Shown here: positions 22,832-35,164 of the stretch, in pieces
Position numbering within the stretch: position 1 is the first letter of the stretch
Layout: the number at the start of each line of letters is the position of its first letter
Source: Undaria pinnatifida
Lineage: Eukaryota; Sar; Phaeophyceae; Laminariales; Alariaceae
Length of the DNA: 64,000 bases
Assembly: GCA_012845835.1 (NCBI GenBank)
Contig: JABAKD010000019.1
Span: 10,636,844 to 10,700,843, forward strand
Direction: 5' to 3'
The notes under the pieces: model-generated
What the model saw: the letters and a program-made list of their open reading frames with translations, nothing else
Databases searched by the model: none
Told to the model about the DNA's origin: nothing
Translations under genes and position numbers: made by a program

Positions 22832-23018
22832 AATACAGTAGGGGTCCCCCAATAAGGCGGTCTGAACAATGCGGTATCCCGATATAAGGCGGTCAAAATC
22901 GCTTAGCGCGACCGGAGAACTGCACTCATAACCTGGCATGAATAAGGCGGCTTCCCTCTATAAGACGGTCATACTGCTCTGGCACACCAACGCCTTACCG
23001 GGGACCCCCTACTGTATT
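22832..23018. mobile_element. AAGGCGG foldback MITE, single copy
   Basis: The ends AATACAGTAGGGGTCCCC and GGGGACCCCCTACTGTATT are inverted repeats, followed inward by AAGGCGGT and AACGCCTTA. The 187-bp unit contains the two halves that are amplified separately at 8255-9165. Confidence 0.8.
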
Positions 23019-23019
23019 C

Positions 23020-25350
23020 CAGTATGCAACACCATAGGCTACTTACACGGCACCGTGTTGATTTGTACCTCAAGTACTTGAAAAATTTACATGCCTGGTC
23101 CAGCGCAATCAGCTGGTTATACAATACCAGTGCCCTAATGGTGCTACTAATAAACATCCGGCATACTCATATTTCATTCGAGTGCAGCAGTATTGCCTAC
23201 CTGGTACAACACATGCTTGACAAATGTGCTCTACTAGTACCTCGTGTAAGATATTAGACTGCATCAAACTGGTACGATACAACGCCACCACACATACATG
23301 TGGGACGATATGTACCAGTAGACTACTCAAATCCATAGGCTCGTGCTACCGAGGTGGAGATTCAAAACAGTTACCGGTACATATCAATTGGAAGGCAGAA
23401 AACAGACGCGCTAGCGAAGAGCACATCGACCTCAAGGACATGTAGGAGCAAGGGTATTGATAGTAGGGTAGTGTTATGGTATATACCGTGAGGTAACCAG
23501 GTACCAAACCTGAACGATGTCGTAGTACTGGGATGAGTACCCGGGAGTATATACCCTACCTGGCCCTACAAATAAACGCACGGTTGGTTGGGATGGGAGG
23601 TGGGAACCTCATAGAACAGCAGTCGTAGTCCCGCACTAACGATTGTGCGGCGCCTTGCCAGACGACATTACCCGCACTAAACTGGGAACCTGAACCATCC
23701 CAATATAGGGCGATACTATGTGTAAGCGATTTTCACCGCACTGAACTGGGACCTCGCACAAAAAGGTACGGCACTAAATAGGGACCACGACGGCATATAT
23801 ATAGATGGAAAGGAAGGAAGGAAGGAAGGAAGGAAGGAAGGAAGGAAGGAAGGAAGGAAGGAAGGGAGAAGGTAGGAGGAATCGAGGAAGGAAGGGCGAA
23901 AAGGAGGAAATGCAGGAGGAAGGAATCGCCATTCGCCAAGCAGATCGGAGCGTTTATCCGGCGGTTTCATGTTTTCCCAACGGTTCCAGGATACGACGAA
24001 CGAAACGCTTCTTGACCACCACCATATTTTTACCCCAAGGTTCTCAAATCTCAAAACAAAATTATCTTCGTGGGAGAAGTTTGGTTTTGGTCGACTCCCA
24101 CATAAAAATATTTGTGCACACAATATAACATTGATCCTATAATCGATGACAGCTTTCACGGAGCGACGATGATAGTACGGTGCAACACGTGCAAGGAAAT
24201 ATTGAACAAACAAACAAAAAACGGAAAACACGATAACCACGGCAAAAACAAAAACAAAAACGCGAGTCACCACACAAACGAACGCGCCTAAACAGCCTCA
24301 GGTATTGTGCGCGGTGCATTGTCTTTCCTTTTCTGCCGAAGAACAACCGGCCGGCAAGAGCCGAGGATTTTCGTCGAGGTCAGCGCACAATTTATTTTAC
24401 AAACATAATTACTTAGTAATACGCCAGGTATTTACGTTTCACGATGACGTGCAGACGTATTCTAGGAAACTTTGCCCCGTGCTGCTGTGGTTTACGTACG
24501 TAGTTCATGCAACTTTGGCGGCTGTGCTGCTCTATGATACGAGTATACGTACCGGTACAAGTAATGTTGACTGCCTTCTGTTGTTGGTTGTGCGTATCAG
24601 CACCGAAGGAAACCGTCTACGACGCCAGGCTGAAAGCAGGAAGAAAGATAAATGCGAAAGTAAAACACGCACAACTGCTGTTGAGTGTTGATGGATTTGT
24701 TGATTTATGATTTATGCACGTCTCGCGTGTTCTTTTTGCTGGCGGCTTTGTTTTGCGGACTTTGCCACAGATCCTCTCCCTCCCCCCCCTCCATGTTTGG
24801 GAGGTTCGAGTGTTGGCATATTGCGTCTCAAAGAAGAAGAATAAAGAATAGAGTCAAATTATACCGTACATAAGGAATCCGGATTCACATCAACAGCAGC
24901 AGCTATCCCGGCACGCTGCCATTAATACATTTTATCATAGTGCTACATGAAAATGCTGTACTTATCTGAAAGGTAGTGCTGTGTGTGAACATACAAGGCG
25001 AGTGTGATTGTACTCCGTACTGAAGGAAGTACCAGGGTATACCTGTGGTATGTCGTGCGTTGGACACCAAAGAGCAGTATCGTTCATCCCGTATCGTCCG
25101 TACTGGTGGTATACGGTAAGAAATATCGTATCATGTCCTCTGCCGCAGGTCGCGAAACAAACTTCTTGTGCACGCACCACCACCACCATTTTTATGCTTC
25201 CTTTATGGTCGACGCGTAAAACAATAGCAGACCGGAAAATAAAAAAAGCAGGACGATTACAATATTCATGCGTGGTGAACTACTCCGTGTTTTATTTCCT
25301 TTATGTGCGAGTACAGAGTAGTATTTTGTACAACTAATATAATAAAAAAT
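23020..25350. other. No gene recognised; GGAA microsatellite and repeat pieces
   Basis: CCCGCACTAA(C/A) motifs at 23632-23745 resemble the GTTAGTGCGGG element at 38905 in reverse. (GGAA)n lies at 23807-23866, in which the long minus-strand frame encodes Leu-Pro-Ser repeats. An open frame at 24305-24691 (128 codons) has one hydrophobic stretch but no recognisable family. Confidence 0.5.
23807..23866. repeat. (GGAA)n microsatellite
   Basis: About 14 uninterrupted units. A second, shorter (GGAA)n is at 60100-60130. Confidence 0.97.
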
Positions 25351-25354
25351 TAAA

Positions 25355-25500
25355 ATGCACTTTTCGTACACCTTCGACATCTAAGATTTCGTCGAAACTC
25401 ATATTTGCGAGCTGCGTGTGATACTCCGATCGCGCGTGTTACTGGGTGTGTGTCCTTAGGTCGGCAACTCCCCATAGAACTATTAATAATAATATTATAG
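25355..25500 (-). repeat. Dispersed family E, partial copy
   Basis: The reverse complement carries GATGAGTTTCGACGAAATC-like and GCGCGATCGGAGTATCAC markers. The T-rich 3' end faces 25350. Confidence 0.8.
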
Positions 25501-25544
25501 CTTGTATACATGGCTCAACAAGGTGATGTTTTTCTATTTTTTCG

Positions 25545-25850
25545 CACTTCCTCTGTCCAGCTTCTGGACAAGCCGTGGTCACAGGTCGTCCCTTTTTCCC
25601 CCCCGTGCCTGCCTTCAATTTTTATAGCGCATAGGGTCCAATCCCACTGCTCGTCGATTTTTCATCGAGTATTGCTATCTCACGCTCTCGCGCTTTCCGC
25701 AAGTTAACTTGTGCACAAGAAAAAGTCTCTACGAATTTATGCGAGTATGCACTCGGAGGGACTCGAACTCACGAAACTGACCTAGATACCAGGCTCGAGG
25801 GTAACCTGATCGGCTCCGGGGCGATATCACACCGCCCACTCGCCGACCAG
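25545..25850 (-). mobile_element. SINE family A, full length
   Basis: The reverse complement reads TCGCCCCGGAGCCGAT (head start), CCTCGAGCCTGGTATC, GTGAGTTCGAGTCCC (box B), then the body to GACCACGGCTTGTCCAGAAG. It matches 27612-27910 along its length. Confidence 0.8.
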
Positions 25851-27045
25851 TGAATGTTGTTCAGAGCAGCATCAGAGGTATGACGTGAGAGATAGAGGCA
25901 GCAAGCAAAAAAGACACGGAGCACCGGGCTTGCTCGCTGTTTCACATCCGGCATCATCCGCATCACGGCATCACAATCCAAGCAACGAGCGCGTTTTCTC
26001 TTCCCCCCCCCCCGGCGCCACAAATGGCACACGAGTATCAATACAGCGAAGGAAGGACGGCGAATACGTACGTCAAAAAATGCCGCAGCCTGCAGCCAGT
26101 AGCATAAACCTTCCCCCCTATGAAACAAATAACAGATCAACCAAACACTGTAAGAACAATCGACAAACAACGGCCGACGAAATTGTTTCGTGTGTCAAGC
26201 TTTTCAAGGGTGTTTTCTCGCAGCCCTCTCTCGAGTCTCGCCTTGGGTCTCGAGAGCAACTCCCAGACAGAGCGCCTGAGAGCACCGTAGCCCCTTGGCC
26301 AAACTTGGACTAATCGGAGAGCTCGCATTAATAGCAAAATAGGATGGTCGACCGGTAACGAAAAAAAAAAAAAACGATTTCATATTTTTGTTTTTTCGGC
26401 TTCAGTAATTCTAGCTTAGAAAACTTTAAAACAGTAAAATGCCGACAACCGCAACACCGCAAGACATGACCAAACGGCCACCACACCACGGAAGGAAGCG
26501 AGGAGGGCTGGCATTGCGACTCGAAATGGGAAAAACAGCACAGCAATCAGCAATGACAACGACAAAAAATCGTTTTCTAATACTGATCCGGAAGAGACCC
26601 TTTTTCGTTTAATTAAGTGATGCTTTACGAAAAAAACAAATAAAACAACGAATATAATCAACGTCAACAACAACAACAACAACAACAATGTATGAACAAC
26701 TAACTAACGCCGGCTTTCACTTCCTCCCCTCCACTCACAGGCCTGTTGGCGATCTTGGAGGCAAAACAAAACAAAACAAAAAACAAAAACATGAAGTCTA
26801 CTTGTATACCACGCTGGTACCAGGTACGCAACATGCGTGACAGCAAAACAAAAACATCCTGACTATAGTATAACCGCTTACGTGCAAGAGTGGAGCATGA
26901 AAAGCGCACGCACCGTGCAGAGGGTAGCAGCAACACCGCTCTCTGTCTCACTGTGCGTGCTTAGGGATATGGCTAGGATTCGCCGTCACCATAACAGCGA
27001 GATAAGAGTGGGTGGGGGAATGGGGACTGATCCCTCCCAAAGACC
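25850..27045. other. No gene recognised
   Basis: The 142-codon frame at 25885-26313 has no family resemblance. (AAC)n at 26663-26690 and TGGTACCAGGTACGC at 26811 are present. Confidence 0.4.
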
Positions 27046-27320
27046 GGTGGTCCAATAAATACTAAGAAGCGTGACTTTTGAGGTCGAGATCGTGGGTTCG
27101 AATATTGCAAGGGATTATATCTTACAAATCGACAGGCCGAAAACGGGAGAGCGTGAGTAGACGAAATCGACGAAATTCGATCCAAATCGACGAGCATGAA
27201 AAGCTGAAGAGTGGGCATGCTGAACCCTGTGCGCGCTATAAATGAAGAGACAACTACCGGGGGAAGGGAAGACACCTGTGACCACGGCTCGTCCAGAACA
27301 TCGCTGAGAGTAAAACCTCT
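27045..27320 (+). mobile_element. SINE family A
   Basis: Box-A-like CCGGTGGTCCAATAAATA and box B GTGGGTTCGAATATT are followed by the shared body and end ACCACGGCTCGTCCAGAACA. Confidence 0.75.
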
Positions 27321-27410
27321 TGATCCCTTCAGGACCGCACTCCCGGCATGGGGACACAACACTTGGAATTAGACTAGGATCATTTTTCGCAGTTGGAAAT
27401 GGGTTAGGAG
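27320..27410 (+). mobile_element. TTAA-type element, variant family, directly after SINE-A
   Basis: It contains CCGCACTCCCGGCATGGGGA, AACACTTGGAATTAGACTAG and AGTTGGAAATGGGTTA, as at 13700. The 5' TTAA has become TTGA. Confidence 0.65.
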
Positions 27411-27611
27411 TTGAGATGGAAAGTAAAAAGGAGCACGGAAAAAAAAAAGACGGAAGAAAAACATTCCAAAACATTCAAACCTGTTCAATCGCAAAAAGAA
27501 GAACGGGAGAGGCGTCCAGCTGCCGGTGCGATTAGTCTAACGACTGCAGTACCAAACGATAGCAACGGCCACCGTAAAACCGGCGCGCAATTGCAGCTAG
27601 GGTAACGCATT

Positions 27612-27910
27612 AAACCGGTCGCCCCGGTGGCGTATCAGATTATCCTCGAGCCTGGTATAGGTCAGTTTCGTGAGTTCGAATCCCCCCGAGTGCATACTTG
27701 TACTCGCATAAAATCGTGGGGACTTTTACTTGCGCACAAATTGAAATGCGGAGAACGCGAGAGTGTGAGTTAGCAACACTCGATGAAAAATCGACGAGCA
27801 GCGGGATTGCTGCATCCTGCCCGATAAAAATGGAAGGCAAGAACCGGGGGGAAGAAGGGACGACACCTGTGACCACGGCTTGTCCAGAAGCTGGAAAGTG
27901 GAAGTGTGCA
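27612..27910 (+). mobile_element. SINE family A, best-preserved copy
   Basis: The head GTCGCCCCGGTGGCGTATCA and perfect box B GAGTTCGAATCCC are about 55 bp apart. The body continues through AATTGAAATGCGGAGA and CACCTGTGACCACGGCTTGT to 27900. The pol III box layout supports its SINE status. Confidence 0.8.
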
Positions 27911-30785
27911 AAAATATTAGTAAAAAAATTAAATACTGCTGTTATGAATAGTGTAGTGTGCACTTATTTTCCAAGACATATGTTCAAGCAAAGTCTGAAC
28001 TACCAGGTACATTCAAGTATAACGACTAAGTAAGCTATTTGATACGTCATGTCTCAAGGACAGGAAATGTCCGCATATAGATTGACAGATGGCAACAAGG
28101 GGCCTGGCCTCGACTGAAAACAAAATACCACAGGTACCGAACCCACCCACGGGGACGATACAGTCGGCTGGAATATAAACAAATGAATCCTTACGAAACT
28201 CACATCAAGTGGCTTTCTGTCGTGTATAGCGTTGCCCCCTGCGCCTCCCCCGTGCCCTCCATCGATGTTGTGGCTCATATCGCTACTACTATGACGCCAC
28301 CCCCCGCTCCCCCGTATTTTCGTGATCACTCAAAAGTCTGTGCACCGACCAGGCAAGGGAGCGAATGAGCGAGCAAGCAAGCACGCGCTACTGCCGCCGC
28401 CGCCGCCGCCGCCGCCGCCGCTTGCTATTGCTGCTGGTGCAGCTATTAACAGCTGGTGCTGATGCTGAGAGCCGATGTCGCCAAAAAATAGTTGGTAGAA
28501 GATGTTGATGACCGACGACTCGTCGACTCGAATCGCCTCGACTCTCTCCGAAGAAGTGCGGACAGAATTTTTCAATATGATGATGTTTCACAACAGCACT
28601 TCCTGAAGATAATATATCACCGCAAGTATACTGATAGGCGGCGGGAGGGCGGCAAGCGGGGGGGGGGGGGGGGCTGAGGGCTCAGGGCTTAGGGTTTAGA
28701 GGCGAGGAGGGAAAGGCCTGAGGTCGACCGGAGATTTGGCGGATAAATATTCGCGCGGATGGATGGATAGTTAAGAGGGTGGATGGCGCGTTTTCTGCCT
28801 TCTGCCAGAAGATAGGTCGAGATGGAGGGATGTAGATGGTTGTCGGAGCAAAGAGTGGGAAGAGATAGTGGACGCACGCACCGACGCAACACTAGCGACT
28901 AAAAGCGAAACTACTACTACTGCTACTATATATATGTGTTTTAATTTATATAATACTCCAGTATATCTCTCGGGGGGTGTGTCTAGATCTCTTCCTCTAT
29001 CTATCAATCGTGTCGTGTTCTGACAATTTCGCGGGTGTCCCGACTACTACGTACCGATATCATTAGACTCGACTTTTGAATATACGACGATTTTTACGAG
29101 TTGCAACGACGAGGGAGGGATCTCCGAAAAAATACACTAAGTCGAGTAGTCTACAACAACAAACCAACACAGCAAGCGAAAGTTCTCACTCAAATGTCCA
29201 GTGCACTTTGCTCTGCCTTGCTGTCTACGTTCGAACACTACTAGCCACGGATGGATATACACATAGAGCAGGGGTAGAGGGGAGGAGGAAGCAGCACGAC
29301 GACAACAGTCCGGGTTTTAGGCGGCAGATCCTTGCCGCCATTCCCTTGCGAGACATTTAGTCTATCCGCATTTATCCTACAGTAGAAGTACGGGCACGTG
29401 TCAGAAGGTAGAGGACAACACGAAGTTTTTTCGAATTACGAACAAATGACTTGAACATAGTATGGGGACCACTGCAAAAATTCCTGTGCCACCATCATCC
29501 CACCTGTTTTTTCCTTTTTTCCACCCTTCCTTGTCCACGCTGTGTCGCCGTGACAAAATTCAAATGCGGGCTGGTCGCTGGCAAATAGGAGGAGCAGACT
29601 CTAGCCTCGCCTCGCCCCAGACCCTGCAGCAGTCTACCGTAACTCGGTTTCGTTCTTCTCTGCGTTCACAGGGAGAGGTAGAGTTGCGTTCGTGATGCCT
29701 GCCTGATTGGCCGCGAGAGAAGGAGTCAACGGAAGGTCATAGCCCCTGCTGGCCAGTCTGTTTCACGGCAGGACAATTGAACCAAACATTTTATCGAAGG
29801 CGTTTTAAATACTTTCCAATAAGGGGATCGGGGATTTTGGTCCCTACCGAGGTGGATTTTTTCTGATGTGCCGGTTTCTTGGGGTCTAGGTTGTTGTTTC
29901 CGCGACCCTCGCAAAAAACCAAAAACAGAACCAATAGCAGCGCTGCTTGCGTCCGTACGTAGTGCACTTACTTTGCGTTCACTCGCTCCGAGCTCACTCT
30001 CTGAAAGCAGCCGCAACAACAGTCCTTTGCAAGTGGTTGATACTCCTGGTGTTGCCCCTTTGCCATCTACCACCGCCAGCGTATCATCTTGTCTGTTGTG
30101 AGATTCTCGGGGAGTAGATCAATCTCGCGGGAAAGTCGACGGAGAATACTTGTAGTGCAACAGGAACGAGCACACAGAAAGGACTTCCAACTGGCCCCCG
30201 CAAGCAACAGGATGACGAACGCGAGCAGGACCAAAAGCGACAGCTGCGGCGTCGAGGCTGCTACGCTAAGGTGAGACGAAGGGGGGTACCCGCTCCGAGT
30301 GCATTGCAACTACGATCCCGACCCTGCTTCGTGTTTGCACTGCAAGAAGGAGGAGGCCATTTATGGAAAGCAGAACACGTGTGTCAAATGCAGTCGTCTG
30401 TGGTATATATTTATAGTAATAAATATAGGAGTAGAAAGAGATTCCGTCTTCGGACCCTCGAAAGTTGTTGCAGCAGCTGCAACAAGAGCAGAGCAGCAGC
30501 GGTGAGCGCTTGGTTTGCATCAATTGCGGGCCTCGCCGAGAGACGGGTAGGTGATCTAGGCTATATAGCTGCCCATACGTGGGATGTCCGTGTTGTGCAG
30601 TGGAGTGTGCTGCGCTTTGGGTGGCAGGTCAACCACTCTATAGCCCGGAGGCCGGAAACGTTCCGTCATCATCAACACGAAGACCCAAACAGTTTTATCG
30701 AAACTTATCTCGATGTTTTCTCATTAGACCCTATTGATACAACGTTTTTCGTTTTTCATGTTTCATATTACAATACAGACTGACT
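27910..30785. other. Repeat-poor stretch; possible unresolved coding exons near 29.5-30.7 kb
   Basis: It contains (CCG)n at 28391-28421 and G15 at 28659-28673. From 29460 to 30720 few repeats are recognised, and open frames of 77-170 codons occur on both strands. On the + strand a cysteine pattern C-x8-C-x2-C-x12-C-x2-C lies at 30305-30391, and another C-x2-C is at 30516-30527 in a different frame. On the minus strand 30067-30309 has a hydrophobic segment. No consistent exon chain could be built. Confidence 0.35.
28391..28421. repeat. (CCG)n microsatellite
   Basis: About ten GCC units. In the minus-strand frame it encodes a Gly or Arg run. Confidence 0.95.
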
Positions 30786-30965
30786 AAAATCATCCTGTTG
30801 ACCCTGATAGCTACACTAACTGTAGCTGTAAGGGGAGTCGCCGACCTATATGAGGACACACAACTCGTAATGCGCGCGATCGGAGTATCACACACAGCTT
30901 GCAAAGATGAGTTTCGACGAAATCTTCGATCTCACAGCTGGAGTGTATTTTAATTTTTATAATAA
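30785..30965 (+). repeat. Dispersed family E, partial copy
   Basis: Starts ATCATCCTGTTGACCCTGAT and ends GATCTCACAGCTGGAGTGTA plus T-rich sequence. Confidence 0.85.
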
Positions 30966-31214
30966 ATACACGGGAACGGCTCCAACCAGCAGTGGTAAAC
31001 ATACAAGTTTTGAGAGAATCCTTGATGCACGCTTACACGTCAATCTGGCGCAACACACGCCAATCTGGCGCGAAAGGAAGCTGCCTGCTTCATAGAACAT
31101 GCCTCACCAACTCAACTTTGTGCCGTAGTTCGTATGGCCTCGGGCATGTACTGGTACGTATACCTATGATACCCTCTGCTAGAAAGAAACCTCGGTGTAC
31201 CTAGACGAACGAAC

Positions 31215-31395
31215 AGGATCACCGCCTCTCGTCCCCTTCAGATTGCTGTTGAAGCCCAGTCCATGCTTTCCCTCCACCCTTCTCTGAACATCAAGTAGTG
31301 CTGTAGGATCATTTCACCGCCTCTCGTCCCCTTCAGATTGCTGTTGAAGCCCAGTCCATGCTTTCCCTCCACCCTTCTCTGAACATCAAGTGCTG
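31215..31395. repeat. Direct duplication, about 100 bp
   Basis: CACCGCCTCTCGTCCCCTTC through CTTCTCTGAACATCAAGT is present twice, almost identical, which implies a recent duplication. Confidence 0.9.
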
Positions 31396-31464
31396 TAGGA
31401 TTATTTTATAACTAATTTTCAAGGACGTCAGCCGTGAGTTCGACGAATATTTTTTCTCCCACAC

Positions 31465-31700
31465 AGCAGCAAGGGGGGGATCCCCCAAGAAGGCGTTCTG
31501 AGTTAGGTGATACCACCAAATAAGGCGATCAAAATCGCTTGAACGCGTTCTGAGTAAGGTGGTATCCCTATATAAGGTGGTCAAAATCGCTTGGCGTGCC
31601 TGGGGAATCGCACTCAGAAGCTTGAATGAATAAGGCGGCCTCCCCCAACAAGGCGGTCATGTTGCTCTAGCACACCACCGAACTACTGGGGGGCCCTGCT
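31465..31700. mobile_element. AAGGCGG foldback MITE, larger diverged copy
   Basis: It starts GCAAGGGGGGGATCCCCCAA and ends CTACTGGGGGGCCCTGCTG. Internally the TCAAAATCGCTT segment is doubled relative to the 22832 copy. Confidence 0.75.
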
Positions 31701-33115
31701 GAAATAGGACGTTATTTGCTGCAGTTTTTTTTTTCTTGTCGGCAGACACGCGCAAGCAGTGCCACAAGGCTTGGCTATTTCCTTTTATTTCCTTTACCCG
31801 CCATCGAGGAACAGCAGTAGTAGTGGGAATGTAGGATACATTAGTCAACACGCGAGGGCGACCGACATAACACGCAGCTTGCCGCCTGCCTGTAAAGCCG
31901 GCTATCCACCAATCAATTCGGTTGCACTCTCAGCTCGTACGAGAGCTCTCAATCCTGGCGTATTCTATGCGATAACAATCAGGCGTTTTATGTGTACCTG
32001 GTATCATGTTTATTTTAGCAAGCACCAAGACGGTTTGTGAATCCCACCAAAGTGGGACTTCGAATAGCAACCATCGTACCAACTGCATCATATGCGTGGT
32101 AAAAGGGTCTGATGCACACAAAGCCCGCATATACTCTTCTCGTGGTTGAGTTGCGTTGCAACCGGTTGCTCGCGGTTGGGGGTGGCACCCGACACACAGA
32201 CACCACTCGCTAGGTAGCCCCGAGTACGACATTTTGCACGGCAGGAAACATCCCGTTGCCTTACGAGTGGTAACAGGGCTGCAGGACTGCATTGCACGCC
32301 TGTATACGTGCTCCGAGTGCGACGTGTCGCCGAATCTCGGAACACAGAGCACGCACTCCATTCCGTGCTCGCAGTCTCAAACCACGAGAGAGTACGTACG
32401 TGACAGTTGGTGCCTGGTGCTGCTGCTGCACGTAACGGTCGGTGGCATATAAAATCACGCATACAAACTTGCTGGCGTTCCGGTTTTATGCCTGCCTGGT
32501 GTTTTATAAAGAAATAATTTTAAGGACGTCAGCCGCGAGTTCGACGAATTTCGTGTTTGTACACAAGTGTATGAAACAAAAATGGGAACAAGGACTTGGA
32601 CAAGGGAAGGTTTGTTCTGTTTCGATTTTTCCGTTACTCGGTTGTATCCTGGTGGTTGATTTGATGGGCGTTGATGGGCGTTGGCTGCAGACTGGTGGTT
32701 GCTGTATATATACTTGACTACAGACACCGGCAGAGGGAGCAGCAGCATCAGCAGCAGCAGCGGCAGCAGCTATAGCAGCAGCATCGTACGTCGTCGTCAG
32801 CAAGCAGCAGTACAAAATACGTATGTATGCTGCGATAATGCAACAACAGCACCTCGGTACTTTGTACACATGGTACGTCAGCGCTGATAGCAGCAATAAT
32901 AGTAGTTTCTCCGCATCACCTGCTTTCATCGGTCAGTTTCACAACATGCCAGGTAGCAGTTTTGCAGTTTGCGCTTGGGGTGCTCTCGGCTTCCATCCCA
33001 CTTCGTTCACGGGAATGGACTTCCTTGTGTCGGATTTCTGATTTGTGTTACATACAGCCGGTCAGATTTTGTCCCCCTCAAGAACGTTTTTTTTTTCACG
33101 TGCACAGATTGATGT
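31700..33115. other. No gene recognised; AGC repeat and a family E fragment
   Basis: An imperfect (AGC)n lies at 32731-32790. AATTTTCAAGGACGTCAGCC with GTGAGTTCGACGAATATTTT at 31411 recurs at 32513, suggesting a dispersed repeat. A 5' fragment of family E (TCAGATTTTGTCCCCCTCAA) is at 33062. Confidence 0.5.
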
Positions 33116-33119
33116 GCGC

Positions 33120-33490
33120 CCCCCGCTCCCTCAACATAGCGTAGGACTCACATATATGTAGGAGAATGTGAAATTTACAAGGAGGAACGGGATGCGTTAC
33201 ATGTAGAGGAGATGAGGAAATTAGGCGTATGTGACATGGAAGAGGTTGGTAGACTAGAGAGTAGCGAGAAAACGATCGCTATCCTAGGAGACAGACAGAT
33301 GGTGGCCGCAGACGGCGAAACAGGACGGGGATAGGATAAGCAAATAGTTTATGTGTAGAGTATATAGGGTCTATTGAAGAAGCGCAACGGGCGCCCAAAT
33401 GTTGTAGGTGTCTCTATTAGGAGTAGGAACGGTGCCCCCCGCCTCGAAAGGGATGCGTGGTCAATATGTCAAATGGCAACAAATGAGCCC
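33120..33490 (+). mobile_element. Fragment of a probable non-LTR retrotransposon, 3' end
   Basis: The + strand frame at 33158-33334 reads with C-E-I-Y-K-E-E-R, then M-R-K-L and E-K-T-I-A-I-L before a stop. The pattern Cys...Tyr...Glu-Arg...Leu recalls the post-reverse-transcriptase region of LINE-type ORFs. This is a resemblance by memory of the family, with no search behind it. A second decayed copy lies at 54014-54320. Both end at a C-rich tract after AACAAATGAG. Confidence 0.5.
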
Positions 33491-33614
33491 CCCCCCCCGC
33501 CCCCCCGCGCCCCCCCCTTTTCAAACCCCCCGCCCCCCCCCCCCTTAAAAACTCCGCCCTCCCCTCACCGGTTATACGACTTACAGGATACACTTGATAT
33601 ACTGAGGCATTCCT

Positions 33615-33870
33615 TCCACAGCCGTCAGATTTCGTCCCCCTCGAAAACGGGTTTTATAGTTTCCGCGCACAGATTGGTTAACATCACCCTGTTCGTTGAC
33701 CCTGGTACAAGCTACACTGCTGAAGTTCCAAGGGGAGTCGCCGACCTATATAGCCTTAATGAGGACACACACCCAGTATTACGCGCGATCGGAGGTATCG
33801 CACAGCTTCCAAAGATGAGTTTCGACGAAATCTCGATCTCACAGCTGGAGTGTATTTTTTTTATTATTTT
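33615..33870 (+). repeat. Dispersed family E, near full length
   Basis: CCGTCAGATTTCGTCCCCCT, CACCCTGTTCGTTGACCCTG (with a small insertion) and TCTCACAGCTGGAGTGTATT mark the whole length. Confidence 0.85.
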
Positions 33871-34480
33871 ATTTACGTAGTCTTGTGTACCTGGTATGTT
33901 GTTTGTATGCGCGCGCTGCCAACTGTCCGGTTGTCGTGGCATGAAACCGTTATTTCGTTTATTCTCCGGGCGAACGGGCGACACGCCTTCCATATCCCAC
34001 CCACCCTGGTTCTGATATTCTGTGCGATAAACTACACACGAGGATTCAACTCGAGCATTCGTACTATCGTAACCTCCCCTGCTCATGGAGAGCCAAGAGG
34101 TCCGTGGGTCACGAACCACGAGACAGAGCGCATATCGTACACAAGCTGAGTAGTAAGAAATATTCAAAACTGGTATGATTTTCATATTTCGTTTTCATGG
34201 CATTAATTAGCATTAGTTGGCCGCCAACTGAAGCCTTTGGTCACTCATGACGCTTTTATCTCAAAAGCCTCAGGTAGCCCTACGCGCGCTACAATAGTCG
34301 TGGTTCTGGGCCTAGTTCTGTGTACAGGAGGAGTATACCGAATGCACACCACCATTCACACACCGGTAGCGATATAGCGATATACCGGTACCAGGTATCA
34401 TTCTTCCAGGTATCATCGAAGAATTCGAACTCCTGCCCTACCCTGCCCTACCCGACGCATGGGCCGGCATCCACGCGCGA
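33870..34480. other. No gene recognised
   Basis: TACCGGTACCAGGTATCATT and CCAGGTATC at 34385-34415 show the palindromic motif three times within about 35 bp. Confidence 0.4.
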
Positions 34481-34625
34481 GCATCCACGCGGATTTATTT
34501 ATTTTAGCGATATATCATACCTTCCCTCTGGTCTACGTGGAAGCTATGCATCCACGCGGATTTATTTATTTTAGCGATATATCATACCTCCCCTCTGTCT
34601 ACGTACGTGGAAGCTATCAGTTGAC
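34480..34625. repeat. 68-bp direct duplication
   Basis: CATCCACGCGGATTTATTTA through CTACGTGGAAGCTAT occurs twice. Confidence 0.9.
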
Positions 34626-34749
34626 ATTGTTGTTATCAGTTGGCATTGTTGTGCTCTTGAGTTTGTTCAAGTAGCCCAACAGATAGGTGTCACTTCTACT
34701 GGCAAAATGAATGGCTCGGGTTCGAACATCTCAGTCGGCCGGTAACCTA

Positions 34750-34854
34750 TTACAGAGGACGATAATAAAAAAGACCAAATATTGTTAGTAAAAATAGTTA
34801 AATATATAGGTTTTTGTGTCCACCGTAGGTCCTAATTACTAGGGTCCCCCGTAA
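34750..34854. mobile_element. 105-bp foldback MITE, copy 2
   Basis: Same length and ends as 4599-4703, with several substitutions in the left arm. The right arm GTCCACCGTAGGTCC...GGGTCCCCCGTAA is better kept. It follows a tRNA-like box B (GGGTTCGAACATCTC at 34729). Confidence 0.8.
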
Positions 34855-35164
34855 TACCAAAAAAAGGTACCTTTTTCTTCGTACGGTAGTTCGAATATCT
34901 CGGTCGGTCGACAACTGTCGCCAAAAACGGTCGGTAACTGTACCGGAAAGGGAGTTTTTGCTTAGTCGTTTTATTCTGTCGCCGAAAGCGCACGAGCACG
35001 AGTGCGCGAGTTGGCGTAATTCGATGTATGTCGATGCGCAGTGGGAATACCGAACTTAACTGAACCGTAACCCATATGCGCTATGAATATATTATATGCA
35101 ATGCGTATGCGTGCTAAAAAAAACATCTCCGGGGGAAAATGGGAGGTATCTTACCGTGATAGTT

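Noticed and set aside
23716-24273. 185-codon minus strand frame with a hydrophobic start
   Set aside because: A third of it is Leu-Pro-Ser from (GGAA)n. The rest has no family and could arise by chance at this GC content.
29726-30309. Minus strand gene with signal-like hydrophobic segment
   Set aside because: Two frames could be joined only by assuming an unsupported intron, so it was not listed as a gene.
30271-30783. 170-codon + strand frame
   Set aside because: Starts with GTG, lacks a domain, and competes with cysteine-containing frames on the same strand. Kept only as a possible coding region.
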